From contig NC_080672.1 in assembly GCF_030247195.1 (NCBI RefSeq), positions 247,985,209-248,049,208 of the forward strand: a stretch of 64,000 bases of DNA. Reading direction: 5' to 3'. Both the position numbers and the translations under genes were made by a program. Position 1 is the stretch's first letter. The number at the start of each line of letters is the position of its first letter. This document shows positions 43,840 to 54,370 of this stretch, piece after piece. This DNA is from Topomyia yanbarensis. Its lineage: Eukaryota > Arthropoda > Insecta > Diptera > Culicidae. Under the pieces are notes generated by a model that was given only the letters and a program-made list of their open reading frames with translations, made no database searches and was not told the DNA's origin.

Positions 43840-44076
43840 CTCAAGACAAACATATGATTACGGCCTAAAAGCCAACTGTCAAAATCCATTTTTAATGGAA
43901 ATTCCGGACAAACCGTTGCTAGCTGAACACATTTCACGAGAGTTTATGAAAGAGAAAACTTTTCTCTTTCGTTTACTACCAACATCTGTGATTGGCATAT
44001 AACGGTTTGTCCGGAATTTCCATTCAAAGTGGATTTTGACAGTTGGCTTTCAGGCTGTAATCATATGTTTGTTGAG
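43840..44076. mobile_element. 237-bp relative of the 93-bp MITE
   Basis: Left 75 bp and right 75 bp are each close copies of the 93-bp MITE sequence (ACAAACATATGATTACGGCC, AAGCCAACTGTC, GGAAATTCCGGACAAACCGT) in opposite orientation, around an 80-bp centre. It looks like the longer parent of the 93-bp form. Confidence 0.7.
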
Positions 44077-45259
44077 AAATAAAGAAATGTGTTGACATTC
44101 TTGATTTGACACTATCAGAAGCATTTGACATATCGAATTTCACGACAAATGATGCCCTGTCAGAAAAAATGAATACGTTTTTCCGGTTTTCCCGCAGGGT
44201 TAATTTAATTTGACATAAACACCATGCAATGCATATAGTTTTTTTCATTTTGGGTGTTGTCTTGATAGGCCAGATGTAAACAACCGCAGTTTTCCTATGT
44301 ATGGTTGTCTATGTTTACATAAGTTTTATTTTCAAAAACAAAAAAATCGTTTTTACGAATTACAACGAAAATTTTTTTTAAGTAATGTTATATTATATAT
44401 ATTGGACCTAAAATTTATCGAATGGAACGGAAAACTAGATATAGCTTAATGACCCAATTCAATCATCATCCTCAAACGCATGAAATGCACACGGTTGCCA
44501 TTTCAATGTCGAGTGTGGAAAACTATGGAGATTTGATGCATTTTCAAATTGTATTCAAGTGTACAATTTAATTGTTTTCCATGATCTAATAGGTTAACTT
44601 AGAAGTATAAAATAAAAATATCGTAAAAAATACTTTTTCCTTTTTTATTAACGACTTATAGTGAGTCAATCTTTTTCCTTTTTTTATATTGTAACGACAT
44701 ATGATTAGCAAGGGACTGGAAGGTGAAGTATTTTTCAAATATTAAGAGCCATAGTACTCAAGGGAGAGCAAGGATTTGAAGTAAGAAAGCTTAGAAAAGC
44801 GTGGAGTAGGGTAAATGAACAAGCTTAGAGTTTCCCGGTTACTTAGCTTTTTGTTTTCTGCAGCGCAGGAGTCAGGATCTTTTGGCATTAAATGCGAATC
44901 ACCTGAGTCTGCGGCATGTCCGTAAAGTCAATTTAATGACTTATGCTGTCGGAGCCGACAGCATAAGTCATTAAATTGATTACTACAAATAAATTTTGGA
45001 CTACTACAACAGCTAGATTTTCATTCTTAATAGCAATTTCTTTATAACCAAAATGTAAAAAATAAAGTAGCAATAGTGTAAAATCGTCCGTCTGCACAGG
45101 ATGTTTTATAGGAAGCAATTTATTATTACAACTGAGGAAATCAATCGACACGTAGATGCCTCCTTTGTATATATCTTACTTATACGAGAATCTTCTGCAC
45201 AAGGACGCTGGCAAAGGACGATTTTACATTGGCGATCCTGCCAGGAGTAACTATTATAT
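44077..45259. other. No gene seen
   Basis: AT-rich. A 19-bp palindrome GCTGTCGGAGCCGACAGC lies at 44945-44962, extended by ATTTAATGACTTAT on both sides; a small hairpin of unknown meaning. Confidence 0.5.
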
Positions 45260-45261
45260 TA

Positions 45262-45907
45262 CACGCTCATTCAAAACTACTCAAAATTTGAGTTCAGAGC
45301 ACTCAATTTGAAAAATACACGCAATATGTCAAAAAATGAGTTTTAATTTGAGTAGAGTTAACTCAGCTGGTAAGTAACCATTCTATTTTTAAATCTTTGA
45401 GTGAAAAAATTACTTATTTATTCAAGAAAAAGTGCGAGGAGTTCGACATCATCTAAAACTTTAATAAAAGATCAAGCCACGGACCTAGTAGCAGTAGATT
45501 CGAAGCAGGACATTCAGAAAACTAAAAGGTAGGTTTCTCTGAGTTTTGTTTTTATTCTAATCTAACTTCTATTCGGGTTTTTAAAGTTTCTGCTAGTTCT
45601 ACAATCTACCGATTGGTATAAAAGAGATGTGAAGAAACGTCGTCGGATTATATTTCCAGACATCGCTAGCGTCTGGATGAACAGGTAAAGGATACTTGAA
45701 GTATCGGTGAGATTCTTTGTAATAATATTAAAAATACTGAATGATTATTTTTCAAATTTGCTTTTTGAGTAAAATGTACTCACATTTGACATTTGCATCC
45801 AAAACTCAAAACTGAATAAACGAGGCCAACTCAGTTTTTGACCATGTGCAGTTTTTATGAAATTGAGTGGCTAGCCACTCAAATTTGAGTTACTATCAAT
45901 GAGCGTG
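45262..45907. mobile_element. 646-bp TA-target MITE, CACGCTCATT ends
   Basis: TA at 45260-45261 and 45908-45909. TIR CACGCTCATT on both strands, followed by several ACTCAAATTTGAGT-like palindromic words near both ends. Non-coding. Probably Tc1/mariner-related. Confidence 0.75.
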
Positions 45908-46000
45908 TAGTGAAAAAGTCGATGAAATAAGCAGCAATAGGAAATCACTCGACATGGGGACTTTGAGAAAATTAAGAAAGTTAATATGGAGTGATCCGAA

Positions 46001-46640
46001 CAAAACAAAACGACGTGTTGCGATAAACGCTTATTAGAGAAACGTGTAACGAAAACCGCCCGCCGGTGTGTAATGAAAACCACCTGAAAAAAAAAACAAA
46101 ATGGCGTGTTGTGACAACCGCTTAATTTTTGGAGAGGCGTGTAACGAAAACCGCCTTGGTTAAGGTGTGTAATGAAAACCACCTGGGAAAAAACAAAATG
46201 GCGTGTTGTGATAACGGCTTATTAGAGAGGCGTGTAACGAAAACCGCCCGCCGGTGTGTAATGAAAACCACCTGAAAAAGTTATTAACGTTCAAAATCTG
46301 ACGCGGCGCCGCAGCCGATATTTTGAAACGGGACCCCTATATTGAAAGCTTAAATGTATTCTACATTAAAAAAAACAAAATGGCGTGTTGTGGCAACCGC
46401 TTAATTTTTGGAAAGGCGTGTAACGAAAACCGCCTAGGTTAAGATGTGTAATGAAAACCACTTGAAAAAAAAAAACAAAATAGTGAGTTATGATAATCGC
46501 TATTTATTTGACAGGCGTGTAATGAAAACCGCCCAGGTATAAGTGTGTAGTGAAAACACCTGAAAGAAAACAAAATGTTGTGATAACCACTAAATATTTG
46601 AAAGGCGTGTAATGAAAACAGCCTTGGGTAAAAACATGGC
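46001..46640. repeat. Minisatellite, unit of about 97 bp, six copies
   Basis: Each unit holds ACAAAATGGCGTGTTGTGAT, AACCGCTTA, GGCGTGTAACGAAAACCGCC and GGTGTGTAATGAAAACCACC in order. Copies start near 46001, 46097, 46194, 46375, 46479 and 46567; about 90 bp of other sequence interrupts after the third. Within the unit the GTGTAAYGAAAACCRCC phrase is itself doubled. Minus-strand frames over it are a by-product. Confidence 0.9.
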
Positions 46641-47506
46641 ACGCGAGGATAGCCACGTAATTAAAAACGACATATTAACTATAATGAACATGTTTAAATA
46701 ATTGTTCGGTGCACTTTGGAACAGTAATGGAAACCGTCAAGTGCATAAAAATATGGTTATAGGTCATCACGGCTATAAATTCGAACCAATGGCCAAAGCA
46801 ATTGAGCAAGTTATATGCATTTCGGGAAGACTTCCATGAAAGAAGGCATGCTTACTAAGCTTCGGTGTGTTGTATCGACGGTTCCGATTCTGACCGTTCG
46901 TGCGCTCGATGATACATTGCCTGGTATGACGAGAAACTATCTCCTTCGACTCCTGTACAGCAAGAGTCGTTGCTGTTAGTCTGGAACACTCACCATTTCT
47001 TTCTCCTTACGACCCTGATCTTCCCCATCGACGGTTTTAGGATTGAGGATTTTATCGTTGAGTTTGAGGTCGTCCAAGTCGACATCACTATTGGAGAACA
47101 GTGCCGTTGCTCCCCGCGTCGATGTATAATACTATTCCTTCCAATCCAGAGAATCCGTACTACTGTGTTAAATCACTACGGAAGCGTAACTTTTTCTGCT
47201 GATAGGAAGCTAAAAAACTGTCCTCTCGAAATCCGTGAGTCATTTTCCGCTAGTACCATTGGTTGCATATTAGGTTTTGATCAGAAAGATCCCGTTTACG
47301 ATACACTTTTATTAACACTGAATCTTTTTCACTTTATGATGAATCAAGTTATGACAGATCAAGCAACAAAACGTGTTTCACTTACTTCGTCAACATCGGC
47401 CGACTAAGCCCGATAACGGGCCGATTAGAGCAGGATATCGGGTTTATATCCTGCAATTTTGCACCATTTGCATAAACCGCGTCAACCTTCGAATATAACC
47501 ACGCCA
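46641..47506. other. Possible remnant of a coding exon, unidentified
   Basis: 46850-47180 is richer in GC and codon-like on the minus strand (DVDLDDLKLNDKILNPKTVD and KEIVSRHTRQCIIERTN in different frames). A plus-strand frame of 145 codons (46970-47407) overlaps it. I recognise neither. Confidence 0.3.
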
Positions 47507-47508
47507 TA

Positions 47509-47956
47509 CACGCAAACAAAAAACTACCTAAAATTAAGTACTTTTGACTCAATCTCGGGTTATCGTGCAGGAGGGTAAAATTAGGTAAACCGTGTTGAAG
47601 GTAGACAGTACAGTTGAACTAACCAGTCTATGAGAAGAATTTAATGGAAGAATAGTAAGTGCGCAGTGCTATTAGAGTCCAGCTTTTAGTGTCAGAAGCA
47701 ATAGTTTCCATTTAACTACGGCCAAAATCATAACTCAGCCTTGAGTTCAATTTACTTAAATTTAAGTTGAATTTACCTAATTTTGAGTATACGCCAAACA
47801 ACTCACAAGTACCCTACTGCACGGAAGACCTAGATTGAGTCAAATCTCTCGTTTTGCGAGAGGTACTTTTGAGTTGTGCGAAAGCGACGCACAACTCAAA
47901 AGTACCTAAATTTAAGTTAAAAGAACTTATTTTGTGGGTTGTTTTATTTTTGCGTG
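47509..47956. mobile_element. 448-bp TA-target MITE, CACGCAAA ends
   Basis: TA at 47507-47508 and 47957-47958. TIR CACGCAAACAAA and, on the reverse strand, CACGCAAAAATA, then ACTACC/ACAACC. The interior contains inverted AAAGTACTTTTGAGTTGTG-like copies around 47865-47910. Related in design to the 45262-45907 element. Confidence 0.75.
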
Positions 47957-47958
47957 TA

Positions 47959-48331
47959 TAGAAAAATTCACAGTTGCAAAATGTTCCAGTCGACCGACGA
48001 AATCGTTCGTCGAAGGTCGACCGATTAACAACCCGACTGCATTGGGTTTCGTCGGAAACGATAATTTACGTCTGCATTTTAATCGCCACATTAATATGCA
48101 GACGAATTAGTTAGTATTAGCGCTGATATCACTTGATATACCGAAGTGACATGGATATCACGTTAAAAAAATTGGCGGTTTCGCAATCTTGTCGCTATAT
48201 TGTTCTTCGCTATTTTCGCTAATTTCCAGTGATAAACACAATCCTGCAGGAACAAATCATAACAGAAACATAAATTGCCAGACATATTAAAAGATTCAAA
48301 AATAGACCATGCAAAGTTGCCAGTTACATAT
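47959..48331. other. No gene; fragment of the 5.1-kb element family
   Basis: 48115-48165 resembles the terminal region of the 10.6-15.7 kb element (ATTAGCGCTGATATCACTTG, GGATATCACG). Also holds a GTCGACCGA-type inverted phrase near 47990-48025. Confidence 0.5.
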
Positions 48332-49894
48332 AATAGACGTTTCTCGTCCGACCTAACCCCCTTTTTTCTTATTTTTATTCAGAAGACTATACATTTTTAA
48401 GAATATTTCCGTTGAAATGAGGCTTTTTAGAGCTATCGTGATTTTTTAATGATTTTTTTAAATTTGAAAAATGCAAGAATGTTGAGAATTTTTTCACCTT
48501 TGCAAGAATGGTGGGACTCAAAATGTGTGTTTGGGCAACACTGTTTTGTATATTTTTGCTTGAGTTCCTGGCAACGCGGCAAATGAAGTGGTGAGTCGCG
48601 GTACAAAGTTCATTGGTTATGTAAACAAACTAAAGTGAACCTCTCGGTGGAGAACATTGCATGATAATGTTTAACCTCATTTTTTGACAGTTCAGAGAGA
48701 TTGTTTACATAGTCTTGGAATTTTTGTTGATTCGATCGTAGTATGAGAAACTTGGTTTGGTTCGCTGCCAAATGTTAACACTTTCCAAACAAGGTCGCTC
48801 AGCTGTAATTTTTTATTTGATGTCGGCATCATACATTGTTCTGTTAAATTTAACATTTTTACTTTTCTTGTACATGATTCATTGAAGAAGTAAGGAATTT
48901 CTAGCCAAACATTTGAAAAAGGCCTACTGCCAAATGCAAACGAATCGAATTTTCATGTTCTCTATTAAAATCCTGGGATAGAATCCGAGGGGCAATTCAC
49001 TCCCCATTCAAAGTGAATTGAAAATACCCAATTGAAAAAATACACGAGAAATGCTTCAATACACCTTAATACATTTAATACGCCGAAAATACACTAATGC
49101 ACTAAAATACGTTACTTCTGGAAGAATTTTTCAATACGTCGATAATTCGTCGAAAATACGCTAATACACAAAAATACGTTAGCACCGGAAATATTTTTCA
49201 ATACGTCGATAACAATCCAATTCGTCAAGTAGTACACTGTTGATACAAGCCATACAAATATTACATTAATTTTATGCCAAATGAAACTAATTCAGTATAT
49301 TTCTTATTATGACATAGCGTATGTTTTTTTCAAGCTAGATTATTTACTTTTCTCGGAATTGGGACTCCCAGCAAACGGACTCAGAATCGGTGAAACATTA
49401 GAATGACAAGTAGGCAGAAATCAATCAGAATTCTTGTTAGTTTGATTTACTGGCTGTGGTCCACTAGGAGGTTGATAATTCTATTATCTTTCTCCGGACA
49501 AAACCAGCCTAGATGCCGTGTGGCATCCGGCGGGTTGAAGTATGTCAACCAAGAATTGATCCACTGGGTTCCTGTTCCCATGTCGTAGGAGGCGACTGAA
49601 AACAGGAGTCCTCAAGTCAAGGTGTTACTCCGTGCCGAGGACTGAATGGCTGGCAGGACTAAAATATGCCAGTCGCGCACGGAGTGTCGTGGGTCTTACC
49701 CTTGCGTTATGTTATGCGAATCTCTGACACAGTGGACGTTCGTTTCTTCGCAAATCGTGGGATTCAAATGATATTCATGTCCCTAATACCCATTTCGGGG
49801 TTCGCTATATGCGATTATAAGCCAACGTGTTTGGTATCTTCTAGTTGCTGTAAAACAAGTGCTGATGATGAAATGTGTAGTGCTGTAATCGAAT

Positions 49895-51409
49895 ATGGTT
49901 AGAGTAGCACAAATTAATCTTCAGCATAAACGTACAGCAACTATGAATCTATCTCGCCTTGTGCAGGAAGGGAAAGCTTCCATAGCTTTGGTTCAAGAAC
50001 CGTATTTCCATAAAGGAAACTTCTATGTTGGAAAGCTACTTAACCCCGTCTTCGTAGCTTTCAACAAAAATGGCATGACAAATCCACGTGAAATGCCTCG
50101 TGCATGTATACTTGCGAATAGTGCTATTGACGCTTGTCTTATATCGGACTTCACAACTCGTGATATTTGTACTGTCATGGTAAATATGACTGTTGACAAC
50201 ATAAACAAGAAATACGTCTATTGTTCGGCATATTTGCCGCATAATGAACCATCACCTTCTGATGATTTCAAAAGGGTTGTATCATACTGTGGCAGAAATG
50301 GGTTTCCTCTCATAATCGGCAGTGATACAAATTCCCACCACATAATTTGGGGCAGCTCTGATATCAATTTGAGAGGCACCGAATTGATGGAATACTTAAG
50401 TAGTACAAATCTGCACATTCTTAATGCAGGAAACCGCCCAACTTTTGCACGAGCTGGCAGAGAAGAGGTGTTAGATGTAACTCTCTGCTCTGACAGTATT
50501 ACGCATGAGTTGACAAACTGGCTCGTACCAAACGAGCTCGAACCGTCGTTATCTGATCATAAGTACATCGTCTTTGATCATTTAAACGTCTCGCTAGATA
50601 TCGTCACCTATCGTAATCCCAAATCTACGAACTGGGACCTCTACGAAGAGGGCTTGGCGACTAGGTTTCATGGGTATCTTCCGACGATTGAATCTCCAAG
50701 TGATTTGGATGAGGTCGTGGATAAAACAAGCTCACTCATAGTAGCAGCATACCAAGAGGCTTGTTCGCTTCGAGTTATGCGTGCTTCTAGAGGAACACCT
50801 TGGTGGAATACCGAAATTGTTCGACTCAAAAAGTTATGTAGGAGAGCTTGGAATCGCAGACGCAGGGACGGGTCGGAGGCATTTAAGTTGGCTCGCAAAG
50901 CATACAGAAATGCCCTTCGATCCTCTGAGCGAAGTGGTTGGAAAAGCCTCTGCACAAATGTCTCAAGTCTCAACAAGACTAGTAGATTAAATAAGTTACT
51001 TTCGAAATCGAAAGACTTTCATGTCAGTTCCATTAGAACTGCTAATGGTGAATACTCGTCTGACGAAGATGTAGTACTCAACTGTCTTTTTGACACACAC
51101 TTTCCAGGTTGTACGGAGCCATCACTGACGACTGCCCCTGAGTTCTTTTCAGGCAGTTCTGATTCTTGGGCATTTGCTCGTAGAATTGTGACAACCGAAT
51201 CGATCAAATGGGCGATTGAAAGTTTTGCTCCGTATAAGTCTCCGGGAAAGGACGGAATTATTCCAGTTCTACTACAAAAAGGATATGAACACTTCAAGCA
51301 TATTTTGAAAAAGGTTCTTACTTGCAGTCTTGCAAAAGGGAAACATTCCATTAGCGTGGCGGGAAATAACTGTCAAATTCATTCCCAAAGGTGGCCGCGT
51401 CACTTATGA
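49895..51409 (+). CDS. LOA ORF2, part 1: AP endonuclease and start of RT
   Basis: The frame begins MVRVAQINLQHKRTATMNL. Endonuclease motifs follow: LVQEPYF (catalytic Glu) near residue 35, YCSAYLPHNE near 110, IIGSDTNSHHIIWG (catalytic Asp/Asn) near 145 and LSDHKYI (Asp-His) near 222. After a basic linker, YKSPGKDGIIPVLLQKG marks the RT entry. The frame leaves the protein at about 51335, where the run AAAAGGGAAA seems to have gained or lost a base; the last 24 codons are out-of-frame. It nicks the genomic target and would be fused to the RT in an intact copy. Confidence 0.9.
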   Translation: MVRVAQINLQHKRTATMNLSRLVQEGKASIALVQEPYFHKGNFYVGKLLNPVFVAFNKNGMTNPREMPRACILANSAIDACLISDFTTRDICTVMVNMTVDNINKKYVYCSAYLPHNEPSPSDDFKRVVSYCGRNGFPLIIGSDTNSHHIIWGSSDINLRGTELMEYLSSTNLHILNAGNRPTFARAGREEVLDVTLCSDSITHELTNWLVPNELEPSLSDHKYIVFDHLNVSLDIVTYRNPKSTNWDLYEEGLATRFHGYLPTIESPSDLDEVVDKTSSLIVAAYQEACSLRVMRASRGTPWWNTEIVRLKKLCRRAWNRRRRDGSEAFKLARKAYRNALRSSERSGWKSLCTNVSSLNKTSRLNKLLSKSKDFHVSSIRTANGEYSSDEDVVLNCLFDTHFPGCTEPSLTTAPEFFSGSSDSWAFARRIVTTESIKWAIESFAPYKSPGKDGIIPVLLQKGYEHFKHILKKVLTCSLAKGKHSISVAGNNCQIHSQRWPRHL

Positions 51410-53540
51410 GGAGGCAAAGAGCTTTAGACCGATCAGTCTGACCTCCTTCCTTCTCAAATCAGTGAAACGTTTAATCGACCACTACATTCGGGATGGTAGC
51501 TTGGGCGAGCACCCGCTGCATGCAATGCAACATGCATATCAGCGGGGGAAGTCTACTACCACCCTGTTACACAATGTTGTCTACAACATTGAAAAAGCTT
51601 TTTCACAAAAGCAATCAAGTTTAGGAGTTTTTCTCGATATTGAAGGTGCTTTTGACAACATGTCTTTCGAATCCATTTTGGAAGCAGCACGAGATCATGG
51701 AGTACCTTCATATATCACGAACTGGATACACGCAATGCTTAGCAACCGACATCTGTGCTCATCGTTAAGACAAGTAGAGATGAGGAAACTGAGTGTCTGC
51801 GGATGTCCTCAAGGTGGTGTGCTGTCACCACTTCTATGGAACCTTGTCGCCGATAGCTTGTTGAGAAAACTAAATGAGCTTGGGTTTCCGACGTATGGTT
51901 TCGCCGATGATTATCATATAATGATCACCGGTATTTGCATTAACACACTTTTTGATTTGATGCAACAAGCCTTATGTGTTGTTGAGCGGTGGTGTCTTCA
52001 TGTTGGACTATCAGTTAATCCAAATAAAACCTCAATGGTGCTTTTCACGCAACGAAGGATTACAACCGGAGCTCGTCCATTGCAGTTTTTTGACTCTGAA
52101 ATTATTGTCGAAGATCAAGTTAAGTACGTTGGGGTAATTCTCGACTCAAAACTTAATTGGACAGCTCATATCGATTTCAGGATCAAGAAAGCTTGCATGG
52201 CCTTTGGCCAATGTAGACGGGCTTTCGGCAAATCTTGGGGACTCAAACCCAACTACATTCAGTGGATCTACACAACAATTGTTAGACCAATACTGACATA
52301 CGGGTGTCTTGTTTGGTGGCAGAAGGGAGAAGTCATGACAATCCAATCAAAGTTAAACCATCTTCAGAGGATGGTCTTGATGGCGATGACTGGTGCGTTC
52401 TCGACAACACCTACTGCTGCTCTCGAGGCACTCTTGAACATAAAACCACTACATGTGTTTCTGAAACAAGAAGCACTTTCTTGTGCATACCGTCTTAAGG
52501 TTGCTGGGCTCTGGAACAGTAACCCAATAGATCGTGTAACTAGCCACACAAGACTGTGGCCCCAAATGGTTATTTGGGATGAATATACACTTGCTCCCAG
52601 TGACCTTACACTCACATGTAGTTTTCCTTCTAAAACTTTCAATGTGAGAATTCCTCTTCGTGAGGAATGGCTGTCTGGCTGGATGGACCGACAACTTGAA
52701 GAATACGTAGTTTGTTATACGGACGGTTCTTTGTTGGAGGGCCGAGCCGGTGCTGGTGTCTATTGTCATGAGATGAGATTTAATCAATCTCACTCGCTTG
52801 GTAGATATTGTACCGTATTCCAAGCAGAAATCTTTGCGATTCTGTGTGGCGTACAATCCGCACTTCAACAGGGAATTTGCGGTAAAAGAATCTATTTTTG
52901 CTCTGACAGTCAGGCTGCCCTAAAAGCACTTAGTTCGGCAGATTCGAGATCGAAATTAGTAATCGCATGTCGAACTCAAATCGAAGAACTTAGCATTTCA
53001 AATGCTATCTACCTTCTATGGGTACCCGGTCATTCCGGTATTACTGGAAATGAATGGGCGGACGAATTGGCTAGGGCTGGCGCTGCGACTGATTTCGTTG
53101 GTCCAGAACCAGTTCTACCACTGTCAATAAGTTGTATAAAACACAAGATTCGCTCTTGGGCTGCATTCGAACATGCCAACCATTGGCGTAGCTTGCAAAC
53201 TTGCGCTCAGACAAAGGCTTTTCTGCCGGATGTGAGTCCGAAAATGTCCAGAAATTTGTTGCATTTTTCCAAGCACAACTGCAGTATTCTGGTCAGGGCC
53301 CTGACTGGACATTGCAAACTCAATTATCACATGGCTACTATTCAGCGCGCTGAGGATTATTCATGTGATCTTTGTGAATCCGATTACGGAACATCATATC
53401 ATTTGATATGCAATTGCCCTGTATTAATGCAATTGCGCATCCGGATTTTTGGTTCTCCATACATAGATGAACCTATGTACAGGGAGCTGAATTTTAAGGA
53501 TATGCTTTTGTTCCTAACCCAGTGTGGTAAAGAGCTATAG
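51330..53540 (+). CDS. LOA ORF2, part 2: RT, RNase H and zinc-like C-terminus
   Basis: Continuous open frame of about 735 codons following the +1 shift. RT motifs: VKFIPKGG, FRPISLTSFLLKSVKRLID, LDIEGAFDNM (palm A), CPQGGVLSPLLWNL (motif B) and YGFADDYHIM (catalytic palm C). RNase H: CYTDGSLLEG near residue 460, FQAEIFAI, FCSDSQAALKAL and LWVPGHSGITGNEWADELA. A Cys/His cluster CDLCESDYGTSYHLICNC is at the end. TAG at 53538. No internal stops, so apart from one frameshift the protein is complete; a recent insertion. The frame has no ATG at its start, as expected for the downstream part of one ORF. Confidence 0.9.
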   Translation: MQKGNIPLAWREITVKFIPKGGRVTYEEAKSFRPISLTSFLLKSVKRLIDHYIRDGSLGEHPLHAMQHAYQRGKSTTTLLHNVVYNIEKAFSQKQSSLGVFLDIEGAFDNMSFESILEAARDHGVPSYITNWIHAMLSNRHLCSSLRQVEMRKLSVCGCPQGGVLSPLLWNLVADSLLRKLNELGFPTYGFADDYHIMITGICINTLFDLMQQALCVVERWCLHVGLSVNPNKTSMVLFTQRRITTGARPLQFFDSEIIVEDQVKYVGVILDSKLNWTAHIDFRIKKACMAFGQCRRAFGKSWGLKPNYIQWIYTTIVRPILTYGCLVWWQKGEVMTIQSKLNHLQRMVLMAMTGAFSTTPTAALEALLNIKPLHVFLKQEALSCAYRLKVAGLWNSNPIDRVTSHTRLWPQMVIWDEYTLAPSDLTLTCSFPSKTFNVRIPLREEWLSGWMDRQLEEYVVCYTDGSLLEGRAGAGVYCHEMRFNQSHSLGRYCTVFQAEIFAILCGVQSALQQGICGKRIYFCSDSQAALKALSSADSRSKLVIACRTQIEELSISNAIYLLWVPGHSGITGNEWADELARAGAATDFVGPEPVLPLSISCIKHKIRSWAAFEHANHWRSLQTCAQTKAFLPDVSPKMSRNLLHFSKHNCSILVRALTGHCKLNYHMATIQRAEDYSCDLCESDYGTSYHLICNCPVLMQLRIRIFGSPYIDEPMYRELNFKDMLLFLTQCGKEL

Positions 53541-54214
53541 TTTTTTAGCCGTATTTGAATGACAATATCTCTTCGGGGGTGTTGTCGTTCTGTTATCTCA
53601 ATATCCCCCCTATGGGTGTTGATATATCCGCTCACTGTTTGAGTAGAGGTTCTAAATCCCTCCGGGGGTTGGAAGTTTTATTCCTGCTGCTGTAGCACCT
53701 GCAGATCGTTCAGCATCACTCCGGGGGTGCAGAATGCTCTGTTTTAATTGTTCTGTGTCGTTGTTTTCCTTGCCCCTAATCTTACCACTTCCCCAATCCT
53801 TCCCATCAGGAAAATGATGAAAAGACGATTCTTGGTAAGGCACAAATCTCCGATCAACATGGGGAACGTGCCATTTGAGCCAGACGCTACTGATTCCTGA
53901 TTCCAGAGGAATTAATAATCTTTAATGGAAATAAACATCCCGTACATTTGAAAATACTCCCAGGAGACGTGAACATAAATAAATCCGAAACTTCCTACCA
54001 GCATCAGTAGGAAATTTTTGATCAAGAATTCGCTCATTTTATCGACATAAACAATGGTTTAATGTTTACCCTAAATAGTGAAGCTCTAAAATCTTACAAG
54101 TTCGAAGTTTACATTGCGATGGATCATTTTGTTTAGATATATAGGTTGCATTATAAATCAACACTCGTTGGGGGAATAGAATCGAAACCAACGCTAGATG
54201 AATTGAGAATGCAA

Positions 54215-54370
54215 AACATAAGATTGTACGCAGCTCACCTGGGTTCGATTCCCAACCCCGCACATAGGGTTAGAGATTTTTCCACAAGAGATTACTCTAA
54301 CCAGAAAAGAGGCGAATCACCCTAAGGTTAAAACCTCTATAATAAAAATAATACAAAATAATACAAAACA
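54215..54370 (+). mobile_element. 5'-truncated tRNA-derived SINE (Feilai-like)
   Basis: A B-box GGTTCGATTCC at 54242-54252 is followed by CCAACCCCGCAC, a GGGTTAGAGATTTTTCC body and GCGAATCACCCTAAGGTTAAAA before an A-rich AATAAAAATAATAC tail. B box plus this 3' body is typical of mosquito Feilai-type SINEs. The A box is unclear. Confidence 0.65.

Larger units (their letters stand above)
49360..53910 (+). mobile_element. LOA-clade non-LTR retrotransposon, nearly intact ORF2
   Basis: A 5' region of about 0.5 kb contains the GATGCCGTGTGGCATCCGGC hairpin and CCCATGTCGTAGGAGGCGAC, followed by an endonuclease-RT-RNase H ORF in two overlapping frames and a 3' UTR. Order and motifs fit the LOA clade, of which Lian is known from Aedes aegypti. 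No ORF1 is found, so the element is either internally deleted or 5'-shortened. The 3' UTR repeats CTCCGGGGGTG four times (53572-53730). Exact ends and TSD were not determined. Confidence 0.8.

Noticed and set aside
45871..46642. Minus-strand frames with repeated FHYT-like peptides
   Set aside because: They cover the 97-bp minisatellite; the pattern follows from the DNA repeat and frames are broken.
54215..54300. tRNA gene suggested by the GGTTCGATTCC box
   Set aside because: No cloverleaf or clear A box; the sequence continues into a SINE body with an A-rich tail.
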